A DNA stretch of 64,000 bases from JAGWBG01 sp034421095. Its GTDB lineage: Bacteria > Chloroflexota > Dehalococcoidia > Lucifugimonadales > JAGWBF01. Under the pieces are notes generated by a model. It worked only from the letters and a program-made list of their open reading frames with translations. It did no database searches and was not told the DNA's origin. The DNA lies in the NCBI GenBank assembly GCA_034421095.1, contig DAOUKR010000019.1, positions 86,776 to 150,775 of the forward strand, read 5' to 3'. Made by a program: the position numbers and the translations under genes. Shown here piece after piece: positions 17,344 through 26,263 of the stretch (positions are counted from its first letter, which is position 1; each line of letters opens with the position of its first letter).

Positions 17344-18177
17344 CTATGCCCCGGGCTTCCTAACCCTGACTTCCTCCTCCACGCCTACCCCCAGGCTGTG
17401 GGCCGCACTGCCGTTCCTCACCGATAGCTCCAGGGTATCGTTGCTACCAATGATAGCCAGAAGCCACTCGCCCTCTGCATAGGAACGGCTTATCCCTGGG
17501 ATGCAGTGTTCTTTGATTCCGACGGTTATGGCGTGCCCCCGGGACAGCAGGGATGCGGGGATGTCGGTTATCAGGTTGCCGAAACGGTCCACGTGGACCA
17601 CCCGGCCGGTCAGGGTGTCGCCCCTCCATTGGGGCTGCGTGACGGGTAGGTAGGTGAGCAGGTGAATCTCCTCGCCCAGCCGGTCCTCCGGGACCCCCAG
17701 GGAGAGATGGGCGGCCACCGGTGCGAAGACATCACGGCCGTGAAAGGTGGAGCTAACGGGATGCAGCCAGAATTCGGGATTGTTGAGTCGGTAAGCCCTG
17801 TAGCCATTAGGTACTTGCATCCGGGAGCCGGTTGATGTCTCCGGCTCGTCGTGAAAGCCTTCCTTGAGGACATAGCTGAAGACGCCGTTATCCGGCCCAA
17901 GGAAGTAGGCCGACGGGGTAACAAGGAGGAGGGCGCTTCGGGACGTGCCGACTCCGGGGTCCACAACGGCCACGTGCAGCGTTCCCTTGGGGAAGAACCG
18001 ATGGCTGCTTCCAATGATGAAGGCCCCCTCCAGGATGGACTGGGGTTGCACGTCGTGGCTGATGTCTATGATGGAAGCGTGGCGGTTGATGCTGTGTATG
18101 ACGCCCTTCATCACTCCCACGTAGGGGTCTTGGGTGCCGAAATCGGTGGTGAGGGTTATGATGGGTGAAATATCCAT
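17344..18177 (-). CDS. SAM hydroxide adenosyltransferase (DUF62 family)
   Basis: This is a 277-residue member of the family that hydrolyses S-adenosylmethionine to adenosine and methionine using an activated hydroxide, related to fluorinase and chlorinase. The N-terminal ITLTTDFGTQDPYVGVMKG, the DISHDVQPQSI stretch, VVDPGVGTSRSALLL and the C-terminal domain with DRFGNLITDIP are all typical. The 21-residue insertion diagnostic of fluorinase was not seen, favouring the hydrolase. It lies 36 bases downstream of secG and may be cotranscribed with it. Confidence 0.92.
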   Translation of the reverse strand: MDISPIITLTTDFGTQDPYVGVMKGVIHSINRHASIIDISHDVQPQSILEGAFIIGSSHRFFPKGTLHVAVVDPGVGTSRSALLLVTPSAYFLGPDNGVFSYVLKEGFHDEPETSTGSRMQVPNGYRAYRLNNPEFWLHPVSSTFHGRDVFAPVAAHLSLGVPEDRLGEEIHLLTYLPVTQPQWRGDTLTGRVVHVDRFGNLITDIPASLLSRGHAITVGIKEHCIPGISRSYAEGEWLLAIIGSNDTLELSVRNGSAAHSLGVGVEEEVRVRKPGA

Positions 18178-18213
18178 TGAGCTTGGGAGAAACGTTTCAA
18201 CCGGCGCTCGATG

Positions 18214-18423
18214 CTACACGAATCTGACGCTTATGATGGACATAATCAGAAAGACCGCGGCCAGTGCGATGGTAGACTGAAAAAGGGTTTTTTCCATGCC
18301 CCGACGAGTGCGAAAGGTAGTCTGGGTGCTGCCGAAGAACCCGGAGCCTGCCTCCCGCACCTGTAGAAGTATGACCAGCACCAATATTATGGAGATAAGT
18401 ATCTGAGCTATGTTGAGAGCCAA
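18214..18423 (-). CDS. secG: Preprotein translocase subunit SecG
   Basis: This 69-residue membrane protein has two hydrophobic segments (about 5-22 and 50-67) flanking the conserved REAGSGFFGSTQTTF-like loop, as in SecG. It is an auxiliary subunit of the SecYEG channel. It lies 14 bases after gatB on the same strand. Length and motif fit well; the small size leaves slight doubt. Confidence 0.88.
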   Translation of the reverse strand: MALNIAQILISIILVLVILLQVREAGSGFFGSTQTTFRTRRGMEKTLFQSTIALAAVFLIMSIISVRFV

Positions 18424-18437
18424 TGCCTTTCCCCTAT

Positions 18438-19922
18438 TTAAGAAGCTTTGGCCGCTTCCAGTTTTTTCTTGACCAACTCGTTGACCAGAGCCGGCTTGGC
18501 CTTCCCACCGGTTATCTTCATCACCTGGCCCACCAGGAACTTGGAGGCCGTGTCTTTACCCCCCAGGTAATCGGAGACTGCCTGGGGATTGGAGCCGATG
18601 GCCTCCTCCACTGCCGCTTCCACTGCCGAGGAGTCGTTTATCTGCACGTAGCCACGCTCTTTGACAACCTCCCCCGGTGGTACGCCGGTTTTGAAGGACT
18701 CCTCCAGCACCGCCTTAGCCAGGGTTGTGCTCACAGTACCGGATTCTATCAAATCTACCACTTCCGCCAGGTAGGAAGGAGTTACCCTGGTGTCGCTTAT
18801 CTCAATCCCGTTGAGGTTGAGGAGGCGGCCTAGCTCAACCGTTATCCAGTTGCTTATGGACTTGGCCCGGCTCTCCGGCCGGGGCGTGCCGTCAGGCGTG
18901 CCTGCAAGACTCAGGCACTCCTCAAAGTAGTCTGCTGTGGCTCTGGAGTCGGTCAGCAGATTTGCGTCATAGAGTGGCAAGCCGTACTCCCTCACGAACC
19001 GGCTACGCCGACGGGCGGGTAATTCGGGCAGTCCGGCCCTTATTTCATCAACCCAGGCGGGGTCAATGGTCAGGGGTGGTAAGTCTGGGTCGGGAAAGTA
19101 GCGGTAGTCGTGGGCGTACTCTTTGCTCCGCTGCGAGATGGTCACGTTCCGTTCCTCCACCCACCCTCGGGTCTCCTGAACTACATTTCCGCCGTCCTCT
19201 ACAATCCGGGTCTGCCGGTCCACCTCATACTTCAGAGCGTTGTAGACGGCCCGGAAGCTGTTCATATTCTTTACTTCCACCTTGGACATGAGATCTGTGC
19301 TTCCCAGGGGCCGGATGCTCACGTTGGCGTCGCATCGAAAGCTCCCGTCCTGCATGTTACCGGTGGATACCTCAAGGTACTGGAGGATGGAATGCACGGT
19401 GTTAAGGTAGTGGCGAGCCTCGTCAGGGGAGCGCATGTCCGGCTCGCTCACTATCTCCATAAGGGGCACCCCGGAGCGGTTTACGTCCACCAGGCTATGG
19501 GGTCCCCACTGGGACTCTCGGACGTGCTGGAGCTTGGCTACATCCTCCTCCAGATGCACCCGCGTGATTCCTACTTTGGCGGTGCGGCCGTCCGTTACCA
19601 CATCCAGACAGCCTTCGGAGGCTATGGGGGTGTCGTACTGGGAAATCTGGTAGCCCTTCATCAGGTCGGGATAGGGATAATTCTTCCTGTCGAACTTGGT
19701 GTGGGAGGAAATGCGACAGTCCAAGGCGAGGCCCGTCATGATGGTGTACTCCACGGCCTTCCTGTTAATCACCGGCAGCACGCCGGGCATTCCCAGGCAT
19801 ACGGGACACACCAGACTATTAGGTGGCGCTGTCTGGTACTCCGCACGGCAAGAGCAGAACATCTTGCTCTCCGTTAGAAGCTGGACGTGGACTTCGAGGC
19901 CGATTATGGTTTCGTATTCCAT
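18438..19922 (-). CDS. gatB: Aspartyl/glutamyl-tRNA amidotransferase subunit B
   Basis: GatB binds misacylated Glu-tRNA-Gln or Asp-tRNA-Asn and, with GatA and GatC, converts the amino acid to its amide. The 494-residue protein begins MEYETIIGLEVHVQL, has the zinc site CSCRAEY...CPVCLGMPG, the kinase-like domain (RKNYPYPDLMKGYQISQYD) and a YqeY-like helical tail ending PALVNELVKKKL. The start at 19922 is fixed by the conserved N terminus; a longer frame to 20021 has no family similarity. gatA and gatC are not adjacent. Confidence 0.96.
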   Translation of the reverse strand: MEYETIIGLEVHVQLLTESKMFCSCRAEYQTAPPNSLVCPVCLGMPGVLPVINRKAVEYTIMTGLALDCRISSHTKFDRKNYPYPDLMKGYQISQYDTPIASEGCLDVVTDGRTAKVGITRVHLEEDVAKLQHVRESQWGPHSLVDVNRSGVPLMEIVSEPDMRSPDEARHYLNTVHSILQYLEVSTGNMQDGSFRCDANVSIRPLGSTDLMSKVEVKNMNSFRAVYNALKYEVDRQTRIVEDGGNVVQETRGWVEERNVTISQRSKEYAHDYRYFPDPDLPPLTIDPAWVDEIRAGLPELPARRRSRFVREYGLPLYDANLLTDSRATADYFEECLSLAGTPDGTPRPESRAKSISNWITVELGRLLNLNGIEISDTRVTPSYLAEVVDLIESGTVSTTLAKAVLEESFKTGVPPGEVVKERGYVQINDSSAVEAAVEEAIGSNPQAVSDYLGGKDTASKFLVGQVMKITGGKAKPALVNELVKKKLEAAKAS

Positions 19923-19980
19923 GGCGTTTTTCACGTTCCAGTATAACAAGCCAGGGCAGACAGTGGCAACGAAATTGGGC

Positions 19981-20652
19981 TTACAGTTCCTCCTGCTTCT
20001 CAGGCCAGGCGTCCCGCCCAATGAGAGGGACGAAGCGGCAGGGACCTAGGACATTTACCGTATGGCCTTCACTGGTCCTGACTACCTTTATAAGCTGCTG
20101 CTCATCTTGAGTCCCTACGGGAATCACCATTCGACCGCCTGCAGCCATTTGTGCCATCAGAGATTGGGGCAACTTGGGAGACCCGGCTGTGACCATGATT
20201 GCGTTGAAAGGCGAGTCTTCAGGTGCACCCATGCGGTCGTCAGCCAGTCTGACTTCAACGTTCTTGCATCCCAGGGAATCGAGAGTTGTGGCGGCCCCTC
20301 GCGCCAGATTTGAGATTCTTTCCAGAGTCAGGACCGTTCCCTTGGGCAGGAGGCGGGAGAGGATGGCTGCCTGGTAGCCGCTGCCCGTACCCACCTCCAG
20401 CACTTTCTCGTCGCCCCTTAGCTCCAGCATACTGGTCATCAAGGCGATGATGTAAGGTTGGGATATGGTCTGACCATTCCCTATGGGCAGGGCCACGTCT
20501 TTGTAGGCCATGTGACGTACTTCAGAGGGCACGAAAAGCTCCCTTGGTACCTGTTCCATAGCCCCGAGGACCTTTTCGTCGTGTATTTCCTTTCGCAGGT
20601 TGTTGAAAAGGCTCCGTTTCTCCCTTCCCATGCCCACTTCCATTGCCGTCAT
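19981..20652 (-). CDS. pcm: Protein-L-isoaspartate O-methyltransferase
   Basis: This SAM-dependent repair enzyme methylates isoaspartate in aged proteins. It is 223 residues. Motif I is VLEVGTGSGYQAAIL, preceded by the substrate/SAM loop GNGQTISQPYIIALM; later comes IMVTAGSPKLPQSLMAQ and GRMVIPVG. An internal ATG four codons in (MEVGMG) is also possible as start. It heads the minus-strand run pcm-gatB-secG-DUF62. Confidence 0.95.
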   Translation of the reverse strand: MTAMEVGMGREKRSLFNNLRKEIHDEKVLGAMEQVPRELFVPSEVRHMAYKDVALPIGNGQTISQPYIIALMTSMLELRGDEKVLEVGTGSGYQAAILSRLLPKGTVLTLERISNLARGAATTLDSLGCKNVEVRLADDRMGAPEDSPFNAIMVTAGSPKLPQSLMAQMAAGGRMVIPVGTQDEQQLIKVVRTSEGHTVNVLGPCRFVPLIGRDAWPEKQEEL

Positions 20653-20763
20653 CCTCCGCTCACCTTCACTATATCACCGCAAGAGGCGACTAACAACTTG
20701 TGTGCCCGCGTTGGCCAGGACCTTTCAATTCTCGAAGCTAAGTGCAATGCAGGCCCCCGCCGC

Positions 20764-20877
20764 GTGTCATTCCGAACGGAGAGCAGTCCGCCTGGGGCGG
20801 AAGGAATCTAAAGGCTCTGCCCATATAGCTACGGTGCCTTATATGAAACATCCTGGATTCGTCGCTGCGCTGGGAAT
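20764..20877. repeat. Dispersed repeat interrupted by the IS element
   Basis: A gtcattccgaacggag...cggaaggaatctaa unit is followed by cctggattcgtcgctg up to gggaat. The matching right end, ggaatgacagcgg, continues at 21926 on the other side of the insertion sequence. An uninterrupted relative (cctggattcc...cggaatgacag) is at 30236-30267. Confidence 0.6.
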
Positions 20878-21925
20878 TGTAGATGTCAGATAATTCGCTG
20901 ACAGATTGGTATAAAGGGAAGAGACCAATCTGGAGGCAAAGATGCGAGACAACAGGAAAGACGGGACGATAGAAAGGAACTACATACAGAAGTGGCGGTT
21001 TCTCATCAGAGAGTACCAACTGGTCAAGGCGAAGAAGCATCCCCGGTTCCGGTTCGTCCAGGACTTCTACGCCTTTCATGGCACCAACCGCCAGACCTTC
21101 GCCAAGTACTACAACCGCTACCTGGAGGAAGGAGGCGATGGGGCCCTACTGCCCCACAAGCGAGGTCCCAAGTGGAGGAGTCGTCGCACCTTGCCTTACA
21201 TAGAGGAGAAGGTGCTGGAACTGAGGCGGAGGGGTATCAATCGGTATGAGATATATGGGATACTGAAACCCGTACTGAAGAGCCACACGCCAGCGCCCTC
21301 CACCATCTATGCCATAACCAAGCGTCATGGCCTGAACAGGCTGAACAGACCGATGGAGCAGTCGAAGCGAAGTATCATCAAGAGCCGTGCCGGGGAGTTG
21401 GGTCATCTGGACTGTCACCACCTGAGTCGAGACCTGATGGTGGGGACCAGGAAGCGCTACTACCTCGTGTCTCTGCTGGACGCCTGCACCCGCATAGCCT
21501 GGGCCGAGGTGGTAGAGGAGTTGAAGAGCCTGGACGTGATGTTCGCTGCCCTCAAGAGCATCAACCTGCTGAATGCAGAGTACGGGATAAGGTTTGAGGC
21601 TATCCTCACTGACAATGGGCCGGAGGTGGCCTCTCGCGGCAATGTTGCCCAACATCCCTTTGAGAGGATGCTCAGTGAGTTGGGGATCAAGCATCGCTAC
21701 ACCAGGCCCTATCGTCCCCAGACCAACGGGAAGGTAGAGCGGTTCTGGAGGACCCTGAATGAGGACCTGATAGAGGGGACCACCTTCGAGTCGGTGGATG
21801 AGTTAAAGGATGAGTTGATGCAGTACCTCATTTACTACAACACAGCAAGGCCCCACCAGGGACTACAGGGTAAGACTCCTCTCCAAGCACTGGAACTTTT
21901 GTCAACGAATTAGCTAACACATACA
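20878..21925 (+). mobile_element. Complete IS481-type insertion sequence
   Basis: Imperfect 25-base terminal inverted repeats (20 of 25 identical) lie at 20878-20902 and 21901-21925; both begin TGTA and share the core TAATTCG and inner TGAC. A 5-base direct repeat GGAAT flanks the element (20873-20877 and 21926-21930), so it is a recent-looking insertion of 1048 bp. It contains a single transposase gene. The right inverted repeat overlaps the transposase stop codon. Confidence 0.9.
20942..21913 (+). CDS. IS481-family transposase (DDE integrase fold)
   Basis: This 323-residue transposase has an N-terminal helix-turn-helix (FAKYYNRYLEEGGDGALLP) and an rve catalytic core. The DDE residues are the Asp in LGHLDCHHLS, the Asp in ILTDNGPEV and the Glu in NGKVERFWRTL. 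The frame is intact and full length for the family, so the element may still be active. The ATG is at 20942, 40 bases inside the left inverted repeat, after a weak AGG ribosome site. Confidence 0.93.
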   Translation: MRDNRKDGTIERNYIQKWRFLIREYQLVKAKKHPRFRFVQDFYAFHGTNRQTFAKYYNRYLEEGGDGALLPHKRGPKWRSRRTLPYIEEKVLELRRRGINRYEIYGILKPVLKSHTPAPSTIYAITKRHGLNRLNRPMEQSKRSIIKSRAGELGHLDCHHLSRDLMVGTRKRYYLVSLLDACTRIAWAEVVEELKSLDVMFAALKSINLLNAEYGIRFEAILTDNGPEVASRGNVAQHPFERMLSELGIKHRYTRPYRPQTNGKVERFWRTLNEDLIEGTTFESVDELKDELMQYLIYYNTARPHQGLQGKTPLQALELLSTN

Positions 21926-22034
21926 GGAATGACAGCGGACGAGTTTCCTTTGGGGCGACACAGGAGGTCATGCAAAGGTTTCCCCGAAGCGGTAGTGATG
22001 AAAATTACCACCAAATATTAGAAGGACCCGAATC

Positions 22035-22052
22035 CCCCGGCCAATTCCGGGG
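22035..22052. terminator. Palindromic hairpin after the IS element
   Basis: CCCCGG (22035-22040) and CCGGGG (22047-22052) enclose a six-base loop, with gatttttcc about eight bases downstream. It may terminate read-through from the transposase. The remainder of 21926-22128 shows nothing else recognisable. Confidence 0.35.
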
Positions 22053-22128
22053 TATCCGTTGATTTTTCCGCCCAAAAGCTGTTTAATATCACTAATTGGA
22101 GAATAGCTTCAACCTAGGAGGGGGGAAT

Positions 22129-22362
22129 ATGCTGAGCATTACCCTGTTTTGCCCTCACCATCTTCAGGAAGAGACCATAGAGTTGCCGGATAGCTACCGG
22201 TATTTCGAGGGCGAGATACAGTGCAGACCCAATCCCAGTTCCGGTGTGAGACCCCACCCCCTTGAAGTCTGGATTATCCGGGGTTTGTTAGTTGACGTCG
22301 AGCGTTCCAGGCATTACGGCTTCACCTCCCCGGGAGAAGAGTCGCCCTTTCGAAAGGGCTAG
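22129..22362 (+). CDS. Small hypothetical protein
   Basis: This is a 77-residue protein of unknown function with an excellent AGGAGGGGGG ribosome site ending three bases before the ATG at 22129. It is soluble, with CPHH near residue 8 and a second Cys in EGEIQCRPNP, which could form a metal site, followed by two hydrophobic strands (LEVWIIRGLLVDVE). The last 41 bases overlap the 3' end of the convergent metalloprotease. The frame upstream to 22096 is less likely to be used. No family is recognised. Confidence 0.55.
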   Translation: MLSITLFCPHHLQEETIELPDSYRYFEGEIQCRPNPSSGVRPHPLEVWIIRGLLVDVERSRHYGFTSPGEESPFRKG

Positions 22363-23662
22363 CGGCCTGCCCGCTGTGGCCCTTCGGTGCCTTGGACTCT
22401 GATAGGGTGCGCAGGTGTTCCTGGAACTCCTGATAGCTACCGAAGCCGGCCATCGTCCTTATGAAATCTCCCAGAGAGTCTGAGGTATCCCTCAATCGCT
22501 GGACCTCGTTACCTATGGGACTTACGGAGGCCGGGCTGGCGGCGTAAGTGCCGTGGAAGGCGAAATACGCCTGATTCAGCTTGCGAATTTGGAAGCCATT
22601 GTCCACAAATAGCCGGCGGCGCTCCTCCATATACGCCTCTGCATCCTCTACCCTTCCCTCTGCAAGCAACTCGTCCACTCTCAGCCGGGTCTCGCGCATG
22701 TCCCGTGGGAAGTCGAAGGCCAGTTCATCAGGCTCTTCATCGGTGGACGTGCTTTGGGGAGGCATCTCCAGCTTCTGTCCGGTTATGGACTCGTAGACCC
22801 TGCTTCCCAACTCCCGCCCTGCGAGATCGGCTGCCGTCTCGTTGAGGGTGTTCATATCGCTGCTGCTGAAGATGTTCCAGCCAAGAGGACGGAAAAACCA
22901 GTAAACGTGAAGCCACTCGTGGGCCGCAGTGATGGCGGCGTGGCCCAGGGACGAGTCGCCTCTGACCATGGTTGGATAGGTTGCTATGCCACCGATGCCT
23001 GTCACCAGAGCCGAAAGGTTCTGTTCACGGAATATCTTCTCCTCCAGAGCGTCCATGTCCTCGACCCTCATCCCGGACTTAAGGAGCACCGTCTGTTTTC
23101 GCTCTATCCTGTCCCTGGGGGAGATTACCAGGACTCTGGGAGGACTCGTCAGGGCTACGTCCACGGGAGGAAATATCAGCCCGATGCGGGATGAGAAACC
23201 CTCCTCCACCAGGACGGCGCTAATCTCCGACTCCAGGGCCTCCTCGGCTTCCGCCCTGATGTTGGATAGCCTGTCTCTTGCGTCGTCCAGGCGATTTTGC
23301 AAGTCCTCCGCCCTTTTGCTCTGATACGCGGTCCCGGGCGAGTTGAGGTGCCCGGTCTCATAGGATGGACGAGCTGTAATATCCACCAACGACCTTTCCA
23401 GGTCCCGTATCTCCTGCCCAATCCTGAAGAACTTCTGTAGCTCATCCAACCTCTCCTGATGGCTTCCACGGTTCCAGGGTAGCAAGCTCCCCAGCTTGCG
23501 TATCCACTTGTCCGGAAAGTTGGAAATCTCCCACGTTATGAGGTCAAAGAGGTAGGGCGATGCGGTCACCTCCACAGGAGAGGAGTGGGACTCTCCTCCA
23601 CCTATGAAGAGGATAACCAGCGAAAGGAATACAATGAGGAATGCTTTCTTCAGGCGACGCAT
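22322..23662 (-). CDS. Membrane-anchored or exported HExxH zinc metalloprotease-like protein
   Basis: This is a 446-residue protein with a signal anchor (MRRLKKAFLIVFLSLVILFI) and a large extracytoplasmic region. A zinc-protease site HEWLH sits near residue 248; a gluzincin-like NETAADLAGRELG follows about 25 residues later and could supply the third ligand. Two segments look coiled-coil (around residues 70-140 and 330-380). No named family was recognised. The start at 23662 places the signal at the N terminus; ORF extension upstream overlaps the divergent fusA-like promoter. The substrate is unknown; quality control at the membrane is an inference only. Confidence 0.7.
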   Translation of the reverse strand: MRRLKKAFLIVFLSLVILFIGGGESHSSPVEVTASPYLFDLITWEISNFPDKWIRKLGSLLPWNRGSHQERLDELQKFFRIGQEIRDLERSLVDITARPSYETGHLNSPGTAYQSKRAEDLQNRLDDARDRLSNIRAEAEEALESEISAVLVEEGFSSRIGLIFPPVDVALTSPPRVLVISPRDRIERKQTVLLKSGMRVEDMDALEEKIFREQNLSALVTGIGGIATYPTMVRGDSSLGHAAITAAHEWLHVYWFFRPLGWNIFSSSDMNTLNETAADLAGRELGSRVYESITGQKLEMPPQSTSTDEEPDELAFDFPRDMRETRLRVDELLAEGRVEDAEAYMEERRRLFVDNGFQIRKLNQAYFAFHGTYAASPASVSPIGNEVQRLRDTSDSLGDFIRTMAGFGSYQEFQEHLRTLSESKAPKGHSGQAASPFERATLLPGR

Positions 23663-23727
23663 CTGTACACCTGATTCCAGCATATCATAACGGATAGTTT
23701 GAGGTGATGAGGTACTCCGGGTTCCCA

Positions 23728-23757
23728 TTGCGTTAATGACGTGCTTTTGGCTAAAAT
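23728..23757 (+). promoter_or_regulatory. sigma70-like promoter of the EF-G paralogue
   Basis: TTGCGT (23728-23733), an 18-base spacer and TAAAAT (23752-23757). The GGCTAAAAT context resembles the sodN promoter. Confidence 0.45.
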
Positions 23758-23859
23758 AAGGCATTGGAAATTGGTGGACGATGGGGAAGGTCGAGATATA
23801 ATGTTCAGGCCCTTCTCGTTATTCACCCGCGTTTAGAACTGAAGGGGAAGGTGATACTC

Positions 23860-25887
23860 ATGATTGACATCGGTAAGCTACGCAACGTCGCGATTCTGGC
23901 TCATGGTGGAGCGGGGAAGACCTCGGTTGCAGAAGCCCTCATTTTCAACACCAAAGCCACAACCAGGCTCGGCAGGGTAGAAGATGGCAACACAGTATCG
24001 GACTACGAGCCTGAGGAGGTGAAGCGCACCGGCAGCATCCAGACGGCCCTTGTCCCCTGCAATTGGAATGACCACAAGGTAAACTTCCTTGATACCCCCG
24101 GGTATGACGATTTCATTGGCGAGGTCATTTCTGCGCTGAGCGTAGTTGAAGGGGCTGTCATAGTGGTGGCGGCCACCTCCGGGGTGGAGGTGGGCACGGA
24201 GCGAAGCTGGAGCAGGTGTGAAGAGGAAGGTATTCCACGTCTGATTTTCATTAACAAGATGGACAGGGAGAACGCCGATTTCTACCGCTCACTGGAGAGC
24301 ATACAGGCCCAGTTTGGGAGAAAGTGTTTGCCCTTGCAGATACCCATAGGCGCAGAGCAAAGCTTCAAAGGGTTTGTAGACCTCCTCCGACTCCCTGATG
24401 AGGTCCCCGACGAAGTGGCCGAGCAGGTTGCGGAGGCCAGAGAGCGCCTCGTAGAAGGGGTTGCAGAGACCGACGACGACCTGGTTGCCAAGTATCTTGA
24501 GGGGGAGGAGATTACCCAGGAAGAGCTTGCCCAGGGTATAAGGAAGGCGACATTATCGGGTGATATAGTGCCTGTTCTGGTTGGGTCATCCATGATGAAC
24601 ATAGGAGTGGTGGAGCTTCTGGACGTGGTTGTGGATTGTTTGCCGTCTCCCCTGGAGGGTAGGCAAGTATATGCCACCAACGTAGCTACCGGAGAGTTGG
24701 AGGAGATAGACCACGACCCCGCAGCGCCACTTGCGGCTTCCGTGTTCAAGACCACCGCAGACCCCTTCGTCGGCAAGCTGTCCGTCTTTCGGGTATATGG
24801 AGGCACCCTGCAAAGCAACTCCGAAGTTTGGAACCAGTCCAGAGAGCAGGGGGAGCGCATAGGACAAGTGTACGTCCTCCGGGGAAAGAACCAGGACCAG
24901 GCCCAGGAGATTGGGCCGGGGGACATTGGGGCCGTGTCCAAGCTGAATGCCACAGTTACGGGGGATACCCTGTGCCAGCGAGACCACCGCATAGTCTTTG
25001 AGCCTGTAAAATTCCCCGTAGGGTATTACACCATGGCTGTTTCTCCCAAGACCAAGGCCGACGTGGAAAAGATGTCCTCGGCCCTCAGCCGCATAGTCGA
25101 GGAAGACCCGAGCCTCCGTGTCACCAGGGAACCCGACACCAGTGAGACCCTTGTCTCCGGCTTGGGTGATGCCCATATAGAGGTCAATATGGAGAGAATA
25201 CGTCGGAAATTTGGTACCGATCTCGAGCTCCGGCTACCCAGGGTCCCTTATAAGGAGACCATAACCTCCGTAACCAGGGCCGAGTATAAACATAAGAAAC
25301 AGACCGGCGGGCACGGCCAGTATGGTCACGTCCTTATACGCCTGGAACCCCTGGACCGAGGAGAGGGATTCGAGTTTGGAGAGGAAGTGGTCGGAGGCTC
25401 CGTCCCCAAAGAGTACATACCCTCAGTAGAAAAAGGAGTAGTCAAGACTCTCCAGGAGGGTGTGGTAGCGGGCTTCCCGGTGGTGGACGTGAAGGCTATC
25501 CTCTATGACGGCAGCTTCCACGACGTGGACTCTTCCGGCATCTGCTTTGAGATAGCCGGCTCCTATGCCATGAGAAAGGGCGTAAACGAAGCCCATCCAA
25601 TCCTCCTTGAGCCCATTATGAAGCTTACCGTCACCGTTCCCGACAACTTCAGTGGCGAAATAATGGGTGACGTAAATAGCAAGAGGGGCAGGATTATGGG
25701 CATGGTCCCTGAGAATGGGGAGACAGTTATTGAGGCCGAAGTACCCCAAGGAGAACTGCTTCGCTACGCCACCGACTTGCGAGCGTTGACCCAGGGTCGT
25801 GGCAGCTACGTCGTGGAGTTCAGCCATTACGAGGGGGTGCCTCAAAATATCACTCAGCGTGTGGTCGAAGAGTCCAAGAAAGCCTGA
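23860..25887 (+). CDS. Elongation factor G paralogue (EF-G-like GTPase)
   Basis: This 675-residue translational GTPase has all EF-G domains. G1 is AHGGAGKTS rather than AHIDAGKTT, G3 is DTPGYDDF rather than DTPGH, and G4 is NKMD. These deviations mark the 'EF-G2/FusA2-like' paralogues, often of unsettled role in ribosome recycling or rescue. The canonical switch-II His is replaced by Tyr here, so GTP hydrolysis may be slow. The ATG at 23860 follows GGAAGG; a longer frame from 23764 lacks similarity. The standard fusA must lie elsewhere. Confidence 0.9.
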   Translation: MIDIGKLRNVAILAHGGAGKTSVAEALIFNTKATTRLGRVEDGNTVSDYEPEEVKRTGSIQTALVPCNWNDHKVNFLDTPGYDDFIGEVISALSVVEGAVIVVAATSGVEVGTERSWSRCEEEGIPRLIFINKMDRENADFYRSLESIQAQFGRKCLPLQIPIGAEQSFKGFVDLLRLPDEVPDEVAEQVAEARERLVEGVAETDDDLVAKYLEGEEITQEELAQGIRKATLSGDIVPVLVGSSMMNIGVVELLDVVVDCLPSPLEGRQVYATNVATGELEEIDHDPAAPLAASVFKTTADPFVGKLSVFRVYGGTLQSNSEVWNQSREQGERIGQVYVLRGKNQDQAQEIGPGDIGAVSKLNATVTGDTLCQRDHRIVFEPVKFPVGYYTMAVSPKTKADVEKMSSALSRIVEEDPSLRVTREPDTSETLVSGLGDAHIEVNMERIRRKFGTDLELRLPRVPYKETITSVTRAEYKHKKQTGGHGQYGHVLIRLEPLDRGEGFEFGEEVVGGSVPKEYIPSVEKGVVKTLQEGVVAGFPVVDVKAILYDGSFHDVDSSGICFEIAGSYAMRKGVNEAHPILLEPIMKLTVTVPDNFSGEIMGDVNSKRGRIMGMVPENGETVIEAEVPQGELLRYATDLRALTQGRGSYVVEFSHYEGVPQNITQRVVEESKKA

Positions 25888-26143
25888 GAGGTCGCAAGAG
25901 CGTAATGGCGTAATAATTTCCTAAAGCTGTGTGAGGGCTGTGCGCAGGGGTGAGGGGTGTCTGTTCCTTGCCCCTGCGCCGTCTAGCGCGACGGCAGAGC
26001 CTTTAGTTCCTTCTCCCTTTTGTGAAAGAAGGTTAGAGCCTGCCCTTAGCTTGCCGAATGGATAAGGGATCGCCCTACTTTGCAGGCAAGGCCATAGATT
26101 CCGGCTCATGGGAGCAAGTAACAAGAGAGGTCAAGAACATGCT
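25888..26143. other. Noncoding gap after the EF-G paralogue with a long hairpin
   Basis: GCGCAGGGG (25942-25950) can pair with CCCCTGCGC (25971-25979) across a 20-base loop. The following 26000-26060 sequence (ccttctcccttttgtg... gagcctgccct) belongs to the dispersed-repeat background. No gene is recognised. Confidence 0.4.
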
Positions 26144-26166
26144 GAACCCCGTAGCCGGGGTTCTTT
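26144..26166 (+). terminator. Rho-independent terminator-like hairpin
   Basis: GAACCCCG (26144-26151) pairs perfectly with CGGGGTTC (26156-26163) around a TAGC tetraloop, followed by TTT. It precedes the MoxR promoter by a few bases and separates the two transcription units. Confidence 0.55.
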
Positions 26167-26193
26167 GTGTCCTTGTTGCAGTAGGAATATAAT
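26165..26193 (+). promoter_or_regulatory. sigma70-like promoter of the MoxR-VWA operon
   Basis: TTGTGT (26165-26170), a 17-base spacer and a perfect TATAAT (26188-26193), about 70 bases upstream of the MoxR-type gene. Confidence 0.55.
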
Positions 26194-26263
26194 AGGGAAA
26201 TCCTATGGTGAGTAGGTAGCTTGCCTGATGCCGTGTCGGTTTTGAGAAGGAGCGGTGAAAAAC

